DNA of 22,995 nt. It comes from UMGS172 sp045647525 (GTDB lineage Bacteria; Bacillota; Clostridia; Oscillospirales; Acutalibacteraceae). Under the pieces are notes generated by a model. The model saw nothing but the letters and a program-made list of their open reading frames with translations, was not told the origin of the DNA and did not search any database. The DNA lies in the NCBI GenBank assembly GCA_045647525.1, contig JAZRMK010000007.1, positions 1 through 22,995 of the forward strand. The letters are read 5' to 3'. A program made the position numbers and the translations under genes. This document shows, in pieces, positions 1 to 6,594 of this stretch (position 1 is the first letter of the stretch; each line of letters begins with the position of its first letter).

Positions 1-45
1 TTTTACAAGGTTATCAATTTCTGAAACAAGACTTTTTTTATGCAT
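1..45 (-). CDS. N-terminal fragment of an unknown protein
   Basis: The window edge cuts this gene after 15 codons, which read MHKKSLVSEIDNLVK. The ATG lies at 45-43 on the minus strand. A GGACGGTG ribosome-binding site lies about 5 nt upstream and a strong promoter (78-106) lies about 35 nt further out, so this is very probably a real gene start. It is divergent from the DUF4364 gene. Too little is present to name a family. Confidence 0.6.
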   Translation of the reverse strand, partial: MHKKSLVSEIDNLVK

Positions 46-77
46 AAAAACACCGTCCAAACAATATTAACATAAAA

Positions 78-106
78 ATTATATAATAATTAAAATTTCT
101 TTTCAA
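78..106 (-). promoter_or_regulatory. Sigma-A promoter of the leftward partial gene
   Basis: On the minus strand TTGAAA (106-101) is followed after exactly 17 bp by TATAAT (83-78). This is a near-consensus vegetative promoter pointing into the partial gene at 1-45. Confidence 0.7.
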
Positions 107-133
107 CTGTAATTTTATAAATGTTCAAATCGG

Positions 134-162
134 TTGACAATCAGAGGAAAAACAGTTACAAT
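134..162 (+). promoter_or_regulatory. Sigma-A promoter of the DUF4364 gene
   Basis: TTGACA (134-139), a 17-bp spacer and TACAAT (157-162) predict transcription from about 169, leaving a leader of about 30 nt before the ATG at 200. The open frame extends upstream to a TTG that is the first three bases of this -35 box. That upstream part is therefore unlikely to be translated, which argues for the ATG start. Confidence 0.8.
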
Positions 163-199
163 AAAGGTGGAAAAGAAACAACATAAAGGTGGTGGTTTT

Positions 200-763
200 A
201 TGCAGTATGATGCAATAAATGCCGGTGTCAATCCGGGTGGTTTACATAGCAGAACCGAAATTCGAGTCCTTATTTGCTATATACTTAATAATATTGCATC
301 ACCTGTACCTCTCGATGTTGTTAAAGAACAGTTGCATTTCGAAGGTATAGCAAACTTCTTTGAGGTTTCATTTGCCATAACCGAGCTTGTTGAAAGCCAC
401 CACATCAGTGTATCTTTGAACGAGAATAACAAAGCTTTCTACACTATAAATGACGAAGGGCGCAATGTTGCCGAAACATTGTCAAAAAGTCTGCCGCAAA
501 GCGTTAAGGATAATGCTTTAACTCTTGCGAACAGAATTGTATCACGAATGATAAACGAGCATCAAAACCGTGTCGTAATAGAAAAGAGCACCTTTGGATT
601 TTACGTCACTTGCACGATTATGGAACGTGATTTTGAAGTTGCTTCGGTCAAGCTTTTAGTACCCGATGAAGAAACAGCTTTGAATGTTAAAGAGCGTTTC
701 TTACAAAACCCATCGGAAACGTTGTTAAACATAACCTCTTCCCTTACGGGCATGAAACTGTAA
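200..763 (+). CDS. DUF4364 family protein (winged-helix-like)
   Basis: This is a 187-residue protein resembling the DUF4364 family of Clostridia, with an N-terminal helical segment (IRVLICYILNNI...) like that of other members. The first 80 or so residues look like a winged-helix DNA-binding fold, followed by an alpha/beta C-terminal half; that fold is inferred, not seen. No catalytic motif is evident. The ATG at 200 is chosen because AAAGGTGGTGG precedes it and a consensus promoter ends at 162. A longer frame from TTG at 134 would start inside the -35 box. The gene is monocistronic and convergent with the tRNA-Thr. The molecular role is unknown. Confidence 0.8.
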   Translation: MQYDAINAGVNPGGLHSRTEIRVLICYILNNIASPVPLDVVKEQLHFEGIANFFEVSFAITELVESHHISVSLNENNKAFYTINDEGRNVAETLSKSLPQSVKDNALTLANRIVSRMINEHQNRVVIEKSTFGFYVTCTIMERDFEVASVKLLVPDEETALNVKERFLQNPSETLLNITSSLTGMKL

Positions 764-764
764 T

Positions 765-790
765 AAAAAAAGCCGTGAATAATCACGGCT
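765..790 (-). terminator. Rho-independent terminator of tRNA-Thr
   Basis: An 8-bp stem AGCCGTGA/TCACGGCT with an ATAA loop (771-790) is followed on the minus strand by seven U residues. It terminates the tRNA transcript and may also slow the convergent DUF4364 transcript. Confidence 0.85.
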
Positions 791-795
791 AAATA

Positions 796-871
796 TGGAG
801 CTGAAGATGGGACTCGAACCCACGACCTGCTGATTACGAATCAGCTGCTCTACCAACTGAGCCACTCCAGC
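796..871 (-). tRNA. tRNA-Thr (anticodon CGT)
   Basis: A 76-nt cloverleaf on the minus strand. The acceptor stem is GCTGGAG/CTTCAGC with one G-U pair, the D arm is GCTC/GAGC, the anticodon stem is GCTGA/TCAGC with loop TTCGTAA, and the T arm is GTGGG-TTCGAGT-CCCAT. The anticodon CGT reads the threonine codon ACG. The discriminator base is T and the CCA end is encoded. The gene stands alone, with its own promoter (882-910) and terminator (765-790). Confidence 0.97.
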
Positions 872-881
872 GACTTTGTAA

Positions 882-910
882 ATTATATCAATAACGGCTA
901 TTTTAGTCAA
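882..910 (-). promoter_or_regulatory. Promoter of tRNA-Thr
   Basis: On the minus strand TTGACT (910-905), a 17-bp spacer and TATAAT (887-882) sit 11-16 bp upstream of the mature tRNA 5' end. The same DNA is the leader region of the divergent regulator gene at 938. On the plus strand a weak TTGTAA (876-881), 17 bp, TATTTT (899-904) overlaps it. Confidence 0.85.
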
Positions 911-937
911 GTAAAATTTCAGAAAGGGTGCAATATT

Positions 938-1342
938 TTGGCCAAGAATACTGTACGAACCGAAGTTGGAACAAGAATCGTTGAATTAAGGAAGGCTTTA
1001 CACTTCAAACAGCAAACAATTGCTGACTTAATTGGCGTAACTCGTGACTGTTTCGCAAAATACGAAACAACTATCATCCCTCCTGTCGATAAACTTATTG
1101 CAATAGCTAAGGTTTTAGATGTTACGGTTGACTATCTTCTCGGGAACGAAAATAAATACCAAATCACTACTCCTGAAAAGTTCATTTTCGCTTCAACTAA
1201 CCCCTACCTTAACAACGCCGACCAACAGCTCGCGCAAGAGGATTTACTTAAAATCGATCAAACGGAATATGACTTGATTTTGAAATTCAGAGATGCAGAT
1301 TCCGAAGTTAAGACTTTGATTTTAAAAATGCTCAACGAATAA
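938..1342 (+). CDS. XRE/Cro-CI family transcriptional regulator
   Basis: This is a 134-residue protein with an N-terminal Cro/CI helix-turn-helix at about residues 10-66 (GTRIVELRKAL..., QQTIADLIGVTRDCFAKYE, LIAIAKVLDVTVDYLLG). This is the usual HTH_3 layout ending in DYLLG. The C-terminal half is short and unassigned, and probably holds a dimerisation or effector region. The start is TTG at 938, supported by AAAGGGTG about 7 nt upstream; no upstream ATG fits. The gene is single and its promoter DNA overlaps that of the divergent tRNA-Thr. It is separated from rhaB by a bidirectional terminator. Its target is unknown; self-regulation would be typical of the family. Confidence 0.85.
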   Translation: MAKNTVRTEVGTRIVELRKALHFKQQTIADLIGVTRDCFAKYETTIIPPVDKLIAIAKVLDVTVDYLLGNENKYQITTPEKFIFASTNPYLNNADQQLAQEDLLKIDQTEYDLILKFRDADSEVKTLILKMLNE

Positions 1343-1350
1343 TAAATAAT

Positions 1351-1384
1351 AAAAAGCCTGCGGTGTATTCCGCAGGCTTTTTTT
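1351..1384. terminator. Bidirectional terminator between the XRE gene and rhaB
   Basis: A GC-rich stem (AAAAAGCCTGCGG paired with CCGCAGGCTTTTT, loop TGTATT) is flanked by A and T runs on both sides. It can end both the rightward regulator transcript and the leftward rhaB transcript. Confidence 0.93.
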
Positions 1385-1387
1385 ATA

Positions 1388-2782
1388 TCATTTATATTCT
1401 TTTACGGCATAAGAAACCATTACTGCATTTCTTGCGTCTTTTAAAGATTTAAACTTGCCGACTGCCATCATCTGATTCAAAAGATTTCCGATAGCTGTTG
1501 CTTCCGAAGGACCTGCCAACACGGTTCTGCCAGAAAGTTTAGCAGTAAGTGCATTAAGGTACGAATCCTTACTGCCGCCACCGATAATATTGATAGCACT
1601 GTACTTTTTACCTGTAAACGCCTCGATCTGATCAGCACATTCGGCATAGCATTTTGCCAAACTGTTATAAATAACAACGGCAATCTGACCGGGTGTTTCA
1701 GGAACCGCCTGATTAGTTTCGGCACAGTATGCTTTAATTTCGTCAATCATATTTTTAGGAGCTAAGAAGCGGTCATCCAATGCATCAACAATAGATGTGA
1801 AATCCTTTTCTTCCTCTGCCATGTTGCAAAGCTCATCAAAGGAATATTTATCATCCATTTCGTGTCTTGCATTTTGGATCATCCACATACCCATAATGTT
1901 TTTAAGCACTCTGTATCTGTGGTCGTATCCGCCCTCATTGGTGAAAAGCTGATCCATACAAGCGTCCGACAACTGCGGAACCATAGACTCAATACCCATC
2001 AAAGACCATGTGCCTGAGCTAATATACATAACATTCTCTTCATTTGAAGGGACTGCCATAACAGCAGCTGCAGTGTCGTGGGACGGACCAAGGATAACTT
2101 CGAGATTAAAGCCAACCTCGTCAACGATTTCATCCTTAAAGCAACCGCATTTAGTACCAGGCATTGAAACATCTCTGAATAAACTCTTCTTTATGCCCAG
2201 TTTATCGAGCAATTCATAAGACCAGTTATTAGTTTTTACATCGACCAATTCAGTAGTAGATGCATTAGTATACTCGTTGAACTTATTTCCAGTTAACAGA
2301 TAAACAAAATAATCAGGAATCATCAAAAAGTCGGTAGCCTTTTCCAACTGCTCAGGTGCATAGTCCTTTAAAGCAGCAAGCTGGAAAATAGTGTTTATCA
2401 TACCGCTTTTAATACCGGTTATATCATAAAGTTCTCGTTTTGAAACAGTATTGAAAACCTTTTCAACATATCCTTCGGTTCTGCTGTCACGGTAGCCTAC
2501 CGAATCCCCTACTTTGTTGCCTTCCTTATCAATAAGTACAAAGTCCACGCCCCAAGTATCAATAGACATAGTACTGGGTATTTTACCAATCTCTTTACAT
2601 TTCTTGATACCTGCTAAAATCTCTTCAAACAGACGGTCAGTATCCCAACAAAGATGGCCATCCTTCATAGTCAAACCGTTCTTAAAACGGTAGATTTCCA
2701 TATCCTTAATTTTTCCGTCTTCCAACCAGCCTAAAATATGGCGTCCACTGGAAGCACCGATGTCGATCGCGAGATGATACAT
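1388..2782 (-). CDS. rhaB: Rhamnulokinase
   Basis: A 464-residue FGGY-family sugar kinase that phosphorylates L-rhamnulose to L-rhamnulose-1-phosphate with ATP in the cytoplasm. RhaB landmarks run along the whole length: IDIGASSGRH at 6-15, IDTWGVDFVLID at 74-85, YRDSRT at 97-102, MPDYF near 155, EYTNASTTELV at 170-180, SHDTAAAV with the presumed catalytic Asp at 236, SSGTWSLMG at 255-263, RVLKNIMGMW, IIGGGSKD and AGPSEATAIGN near the C-terminus. The ATG at 2782 is chosen over a GTG three codons upstream because AGGTG lies 6 nt before it. No rhaA or rhaD lies in the window. The gene has its own promoter (2808-2836) and an upstream palindrome (2853-2878), suggesting induction by a dedicated regulator. 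A kinase for a related deoxy-ketose is a less likely alternative. Confidence 0.93.
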   Translation of the reverse strand: MYHLAIDIGASSGRHILGWLEDGKIKDMEIYRFKNGLTMKDGHLCWDTDRLFEEILAGIKKCKEIGKIPSTMSIDTWGVDFVLIDKEGNKVGDSVGYRDSRTEGYVEKVFNTVSKRELYDITGIKSGMINTIFQLAALKDYAPEQLEKATDFLMIPDYFVYLLTGNKFNEYTNASTTELVDVKTNNWSYELLDKLGIKKSLFRDVSMPGTKCGCFKDEIVDEVGFNLEVILGPSHDTAAAVMAVPSNEENVMYISSGTWSLMGIESMVPQLSDACMDQLFTNEGGYDHRYRVLKNIMGMWMIQNARHEMDDKYSFDELCNMAEEEKDFTSIVDALDDRFLAPKNMIDEIKAYCAETNQAVPETPGQIAVVIYNSLAKCYAECADQIEAFTGKKYSAINIIGGGSKDSYLNALTAKLSGRTVLAGPSEATAIGNLLNQMMAVGKFKSLKDARNAVMVSYAVKEYK

Positions 2783-2807
2783 AAAAAGCACCTACTTTTA
2801 AAGTTTA

Positions 2808-2836
2808 TATAAATATAATATAGTAAACCATGTCAA
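2808..2836 (-). promoter_or_regulatory. Probable rhaB promoter
   Basis: On the minus strand TTGACA (2836-2831) is a perfect -35 box. With a 17-bp spacer the -10 box is TTTATA (2813-2808); the surrounding DNA is so AT-rich that the exact -10 register is uncertain. Confidence 0.55.
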
Positions 2837-2852
2837 AAATCAAGACAAATTA

Positions 2853-2878
2853 CAGTCGCAACAATGTTCTTCCGACTG
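2853..2878. promoter_or_regulatory. 26-bp operator-like near-palindrome upstream of rhaB
   Basis: CAGTCG (2853-2858) and CGACTG (2873-2878) flank a 14-bp centre that continues the symmetry, so 20 of 26 positions are palindromic. No U-run follows on either strand, so it is not a terminator. It lies 16 bp upstream of the presumed rhaB -35 box, centred near -65 from the predicted start. That is a position typical of an activator or a distal repressor site. Confidence 0.55.
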
Positions 2879-2889
2879 AAAACCGATAT

Positions 2890-3474
2890 TTATTTCTTCA
2901 ATTTTTCCAAAAACATAGGCATCGTTCTTCTGCCATACTCTTTTAAGGAATAATCACCTTTGCAAAGACACCAATCGTACATCAAGGCACGTTCGCAAAT
3001 CGCATAGTATTTTACTATTTCCTTTGCGGTCATATCGGTAGTTATCTCACCTTTTTCCTGACCGTTTAAAACTAATTTCTTTATAAGTTTGTAGTAAAAT
3101 CTGTCACGGTCGAGCAATGACTGTTCACTTTTTATAGTTAACTGGGTAGAAAACAGCCGCGACAACAATCCTATATCAATACTGTCCTCTATCATACCAA
3201 ACAACTCTTCATTCAAAAATAACAATGAACTGATTACGGTCGCATTACTGTCGAGCCGTTCTTCGAGTTCCATATACTTATTATCAAAAAGATATGACAA
3301 AGAACTGAGCAATGCATCTTTACTCTCAAAATAATGATAAAACGAACCCTTAGATGTGCCTGATTCCCAAACAATATCTTCAACGGTTGTAGCATCATAG
3401 CCACTGTCATAAAACAATTTCCAAGCTGCTGCAACAATGCGACCTTTGGTATTACGATTGTTTTTTCTTATCAT
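2890..3474 (-). CDS. TetR/AcrR family transcriptional regulator
   Basis: A 194-residue protein. Residues about 8-60 form the TetR DNA-binding domain (RIVAAAWKLFYDSGYDATTVEDI, then GTSKGSFYHYFESKDALL, the recognition-helix signature). The rest is the variable all-helical ligand-binding and dimerisation domain, which cannot be matched to a ligand. It starts at ATG 3474 with AAAGGTG 5 nt upstream. It lies between the Ldh2-type dehydrogenase and rhaB on the same strand. A strong terminator fills the 54-bp gap after the dehydrogenase, so expression may depend on read-through or on a promoter inside the end of that gene. It could control the dehydrogenase and symporter genes; this is inference from position only. 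Confidence 0.88.
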   Translation of the reverse strand: MIRKNNRNTKGRIVAAAWKLFYDSGYDATTVEDIVWESGTSKGSFYHYFESKDALLSSLSYLFDNKYMELEERLDSNATVISSLLFLNEELFGMIEDSIDIGLLSRLFSTQLTIKSEQSLLDRDRFYYKLIKKLVLNGQEKGEITTDMTAKEIVKYYAICERALMYDWCLCKGDYSLKEYGRRTMPMFLEKLKK

Positions 3475-3488
3475 TTTTTCACCTTTTT

Positions 3489-3516
3489 AAAAAGGCAGGT
3501 AAAAATACCTGCCTTT
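3489..3516 (-). terminator. Terminator after the Ldh2-family dehydrogenase
   Basis: An 11-bp perfect stem AAAGGCAGGTA/TACCTGCCTTT with a 4-nt loop (3491-3516) is followed on the minus strand by a short U run. It ends only 15 nt before the tetR start and almost touches its ribosome-binding site. Confidence 0.85.
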
Positions 3517-3528
3517 AAATTTTAAAAC

Positions 3529-4656
3529 TTATTTATATGAAGATGTTGCGTTTACTTCATCAAAGTTAATATCGCCAAGATAATCAACAGGATTAAGACC
3601 TACGTATTTGCACATTTCAAACATTTCTGCAACGGTGTTGATATTGACATTAATGCCATTTTCCATACGATCCTTAACAGCAAACATTTCTTTTTCACCG
3701 TGAGTGTAGATTCTTTCCTGACCTTCGGACTTGGGACTCTCGCGAAGTTCACGAAGGAAGGTTGAAAAATGCTCTTTTATTGCGTTTGCATCGCCAAAAA
3801 TAGCGGGATCAATAGCAACAAAACCATGGCAGGTACCACCTTTGCCGCCGATGTGGGTGTGGTTAGAAGTAAGACCCATAGAAAGAATAGAAGAGAAAAT
3901 CTCACAAAGCATACCATATCCGTAACCCTTATGAGAACCGGATTGTTCGGTTTCGCCGCCAAGAGGCATAATGCCACCGCCGTTCTTTGCAACGATATTA
4001 GCTAAAACATCCTTAGCATCGGTACTTCCCTTACCCTGTGCATTAAGAGCCCAACCCTCAGGCAACGGTTTGCCGAGTTTATTATAAATTTCGAGCTTAC
4101 CACGAGTTACAACAGTGGTGGAAGCGTCAAAGAAGAAATTATAAGGTTCGGCAGGCATAGCAACTGCGATAGGATTACTACCGAGCATTGCAAGTCGACC
4201 GAAAGTAGGAACCATTATGGCCTCACTGTTGGTGAAAGCCATACCTAAAAGACCTGCATCGCAAGCCATCTTTGCATAATAGCCAGCGATACCAAAATGG
4301 TTAGAGTTACGTACGGTAACAACAGCCATACCGGTCTTCTTAGCCTTCTCGATACAAAGATTCATAGCCTTATGAGAAATCAACTGACCCATACCGTCAT
4401 TACCTTCAATAACAGCAGAAACAGGAGTTTCAAAAACAACCTCAGGCTTAGCTTCGACTTTAATCAAGCCTTTTTCGATACCCTTATGATAACGGGCAAG
4501 TCTCTGCATACCGTGAGATTCAATGCCGTAAAGGTCAGAAAGAAGTAAAACATCAGTAATTATTTCTGCTTCTGATTCGGTAAAGCCAAATTTTTTAAAG
4601 CAATCCTCACAGAACTTTTTAAGTTGCGGATAAGTATAGTTGATATAAGATGTCAT
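3529..4656 (-). CDS. Ldh2-family malate/L-lactate-type dehydrogenase
   Basis: A 375-residue NAD(P)-dependent oxidoreductase of the Ldh_2 family (PF02615: malate, L-sulfolactate, ureidoglycolate and related 2-hydroxyacid dehydrogenases, as well as DpkA-type imine reductases). It is unrelated to the classical Rossmann-fold LDH/MDH. Family landmarks are ESHGMQRL at 46-53 (His48), the NSNHFG motif at 117-122 with His120, the nucleotide-binding stretch MLGSNPIAVAMPA, and SHKGYGYGMLCEIFSSIL. The ATG at 4656 is preferred over a GTG three codons upstream because AGGGAG precedes it at normal spacing. It has its own promoter (4689-4717) and is flanked by terminators. The substrate cannot be told from sequence; the symporter next door may import it or a precursor. 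Confidence 0.88.
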   Translation of the reverse strand: MTSYINYTYPQLKKFCEDCFKKFGFTESEAEIITDVLLLSDLYGIESHGMQRLARYHKGIEKGLIKVEAKPEVVFETPVSAVIEGNDGMGQLISHKAMNLCIEKAKKTGMAVVTVRNSNHFGIAGYYAKMACDAGLLGMAFTNSEAIMVPTFGRLAMLGSNPIAVAMPAEPYNFFFDASTTVVTRGKLEIYNKLGKPLPEGWALNAQGKGSTDAKDVLANIVAKNGGGIMPLGGETEQSGSHKGYGYGMLCEIFSSILSMGLTSNHTHIGGKGGTCHGFVAIDPAIFGDANAIKEHFSTFLRELRESPKSEGQERIYTHGEKEMFAVKDRMENGINVNINTVAEMFEMCKYVGLNPVDYLGDINFDEVNATSSYK

Positions 4657-4688
4657 AAAAAACACTCCCTATAATATTTTACCAACTA

Positions 4689-4717
4689 ATTGTACTACAT
4701 TCTTCCTAAAATAGCAA
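4689..4717 (-). promoter_or_regulatory. Promoter of the Ldh2-family dehydrogenase
   Basis: On the minus strand TTGCTA (4717-4712), a 17-bp spacer and TACAAT (4694-4689) lie about 33 nt upstream of the ATG at 4656. Confidence 0.65.
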
Positions 4718-4755
4718 TGATTTTTTATACTTGAAAAAGATAAGTTTATAAAACG

Positions 4756-4782
4756 AAAAAGCCTCGCGTTAACACGCGAGGC
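4756..4782 (-). terminator. Terminator after the symporter gene
   Basis: An 8-bp GC-rich stem GCCTCGCG/CGCGAGGC (4761-4782) is followed on the minus strand by UUUUU. It separates the symporter and dehydrogenase transcripts. Confidence 0.92.
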
Positions 4783-4792
4783 AAAATTCAAA

Positions 4793-6343
4793 TCAATCGT
4801 CAATATTCTTATCAGTTGCGGCATCATAAATAGCCAAAACCTTTTCGGAAGGAGCCTTGGTAACCAACGTCACAACAACGGTTACAACAGTACCGATTAT
4901 AAATCCGGGAACGATTTCGTAAACTCCGGTAGGTGCAACGATCGCATCAATAACCGTGTCGGTAAAGAGAACCAACCAAGCAATATCTGCTATCGCACCG
5001 CCTAAGATGCCGGCAACGGCACCTTCATAATTAAGACGCTTCCAGAAAAGCGACAAGATAACAACAGGACCGAACGCTGCGCCGAACAGACCCCAAGCAT
5101 TCTCAACCATATTCATAATGTTAGATGCCCAAGAGCCAGAATTACCAAGACCGCTCAAAGCAATAACAAGGCCGACAACGGTGACAATCAACACAACCAA
5201 GCGTCCAACCCAAAGAACTTCCTTATCGCTTGCCTTGCCCTTACGGATCAACGGTTTGTAAATATCGCTTGTGAAAGACGAGGAAGCAACCAGTAACTGT
5301 GAATCAGCTGTCGACATTGATGCTGCAATAATAGCTGAAAGAATGATACCGGCAAAGAAGCCCGGGAACATATCATTAACAACATTGATAAATACGTGTT
5401 GCTGATTGCCTTCAGGAATAAGTGTTGCTGCCAAAGAACTTCCATTAGTGAAAATAAAGGTACGGGCAGCAAACGCAATAACGATAGCGGCAGTAAGAGT
5501 GATAATCAACCAAGTAATAGCAACGGTTGAAGATTTTTTAACCATCGAAGACTTTTTGATAGACATAAATCTAACGATAATATGAGGCATACCGAAGTAA
5601 CCCAAGCCCCAACCCAGACCGGAAACGATGTCTCTCCAATCAGCGGTGAAAGGATTAGCATTAAAAGCAGTAATGCCTTCGGCAAATACGCCGTTATAGG
5701 AGGCATCAAAGTCGCCGAAAGAATACATGATAATCGGAACAGCCAACAAAGCAACCAACATAAGAAGACCCTGGAAGAAGTCGGTCCAACAAACAGCTTT
5801 GTATCCGCCCATAAAGGTATAAACAAGAATAATTGCAGCAAAAACAATCATTGCCAATTCCTTGTGATTGTTAAACCAAGGAATAACAGTGCAGAAAACA
5901 GCAGTACCTGCATTAAAAGCTGATGCAACATAAACTGTAAATGCCACAAGGAAAATTATTGCACAAATAACCTTCAAAGCGGGATTTGCAGTAGCAAAAC
6001 GGTTAGTTAAGTATTGAGGCAGAGTGATGGAATCATCAGCAGCCTTAGAAAAACGGCGTAATCTTTTGGCAACTATAAGCCAATTAGCTATAGTGCCGAG
6101 TGCAAGACCGATGCCGATCCATGCTTTGCCCATACCGAAAGCCAAAACGCTTCCCGGGAAGCCCATCAAAAGCCAACCACTCATATCAGATGCCTGAGCA
6201 CTCATTGCGGTAACCCAAGGACCCATTGATCTTCCGCCTAAAAAATAGTCTTTTTCATCGGCATCCTTCGACTTGACGAAGAAATAAATACCGATCGCAA
6301 GCATAGCTACAAAATATAAAACAAATGCTAAAATTTTATCCAT
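4793..6343 (-). CDS. putP: Sodium/solute symporter, PutP (proline permease) type
   Basis: A 516-residue inner-membrane protein of the SSS family (about 13 hydrophobic segments) that would couple solute uptake to the Na+ gradient. The closest match is PutP: LGGRSMGPWVTAMSAQASDMSGW at 35-57, with Asp53 equivalent to the Na+-site Asp55 of E. coli PutP; FMGGYKAVCWTDFFQG; and AASMSTADSQLLVASSSFTSD in the TM8 region, carrying the Ser/Thr that bind Na+. It starts at ATG 6343 with GGAGGG 6 nt upstream; the longer frame to 6382 overlaps the promoter and is rejected. It is monocistronic. Proline is the likely substrate by homology, but SSS substrate calls are unreliable and its neighbours suggest a hydroxyacid or sugar-related role could also be considered. 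Confidence 0.88.
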   Translation of the reverse strand: MDKILAFVLYFVAMLAIGIYFFVKSKDADEKDYFLGGRSMGPWVTAMSAQASDMSGWLLMGFPGSVLAFGMGKAWIGIGLALGTIANWLIVAKRLRRFSKAADDSITLPQYLTNRFATANPALKVICAIIFLVAFTVYVASAFNAGTAVFCTVIPWFNNHKELAMIVFAAIILVYTFMGGYKAVCWTDFFQGLLMLVALLAVPIIMYSFGDFDASYNGVFAEGITAFNANPFTADWRDIVSGLGWGLGYFGMPHIIVRFMSIKKSSMVKKSSTVAITWLIITLTAAIVIAFAARTFIFTNGSSLAATLIPEGNQQHVFINVVNDMFPGFFAGIILSAIIAASMSTADSQLLVASSSFTSDIYKPLIRKGKASDKEVLWVGRLVVLIVTVVGLVIALSGLGNSGSWASNIMNMVENAWGLFGAAFGPVVILSLFWKRLNYEGAVAGILGGAIADIAWLVLFTDTVIDAIVAPTGVYEIVPGFIIGTVVTVVVTLVTKAPSEKVLAIYDAATDKNIDD

Positions 6344-6372
6344 ATTTTTCCCTCCATTTAAAATACCATGAT

Positions 6373-6401
6373 ATAATACCATACTCTTAACAAGAATGCA
6401 A
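6373..6401 (-). promoter_or_regulatory. Promoter of the symporter gene (extended -10)
   Basis: On the minus strand TTGCAT (6401-6396), a 17-bp spacer ending in TGG, and TATTAT (6378-6373) form an extended -10 promoter about 30 nt before the ATG. A TAC-N8-GTA dyad centred on GAATTC (6402-6415) abuts the -35 box upstream. Confidence 0.7.
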
Positions 6402-6534
6402 TACAGAATTCAGTACAGTTAAGAAATATATTTTTTAAAAAATTTCCTTATTTAATCGTGTTTTTGAGTGTTACACAAACAGAACCAAAAATAGAACTTA
6501 TAGTTATTACATCACTTAATTTTCGTTTGTTGAC

Positions 6535-6563
6535 TTGAATATCGGATTTATGAGTGTTATAAT
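6535..6563 (+). promoter_or_regulatory. Promoter of the COG0523 operon
   Basis: TTGAAT (6535-6540), a 17-bp spacer and TATAAT (6558-6563) lie 31 nt upstream of the ATG at 6595. I found no convincing Zur or Fur palindrome over it. Confidence 0.75.
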
Positions 6564-6594
6564 ATAGTGTAATTTTGCAAAAGAGGTAATTATA

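Noticed and set aside
725..910. Minus-strand open frame across the tRNA region
   Set aside because: It translates the tRNA-Thr gene, its terminator and its promoter; there is no ribosome-binding site.
6402..6415. TAC-N8-GTA dyad centred on GAATTC upstream of the symporter -35 box
   Set aside because: It is short and imperfect in AT-rich DNA; it is noted in the promoter entry but is too weak to claim as an operator.
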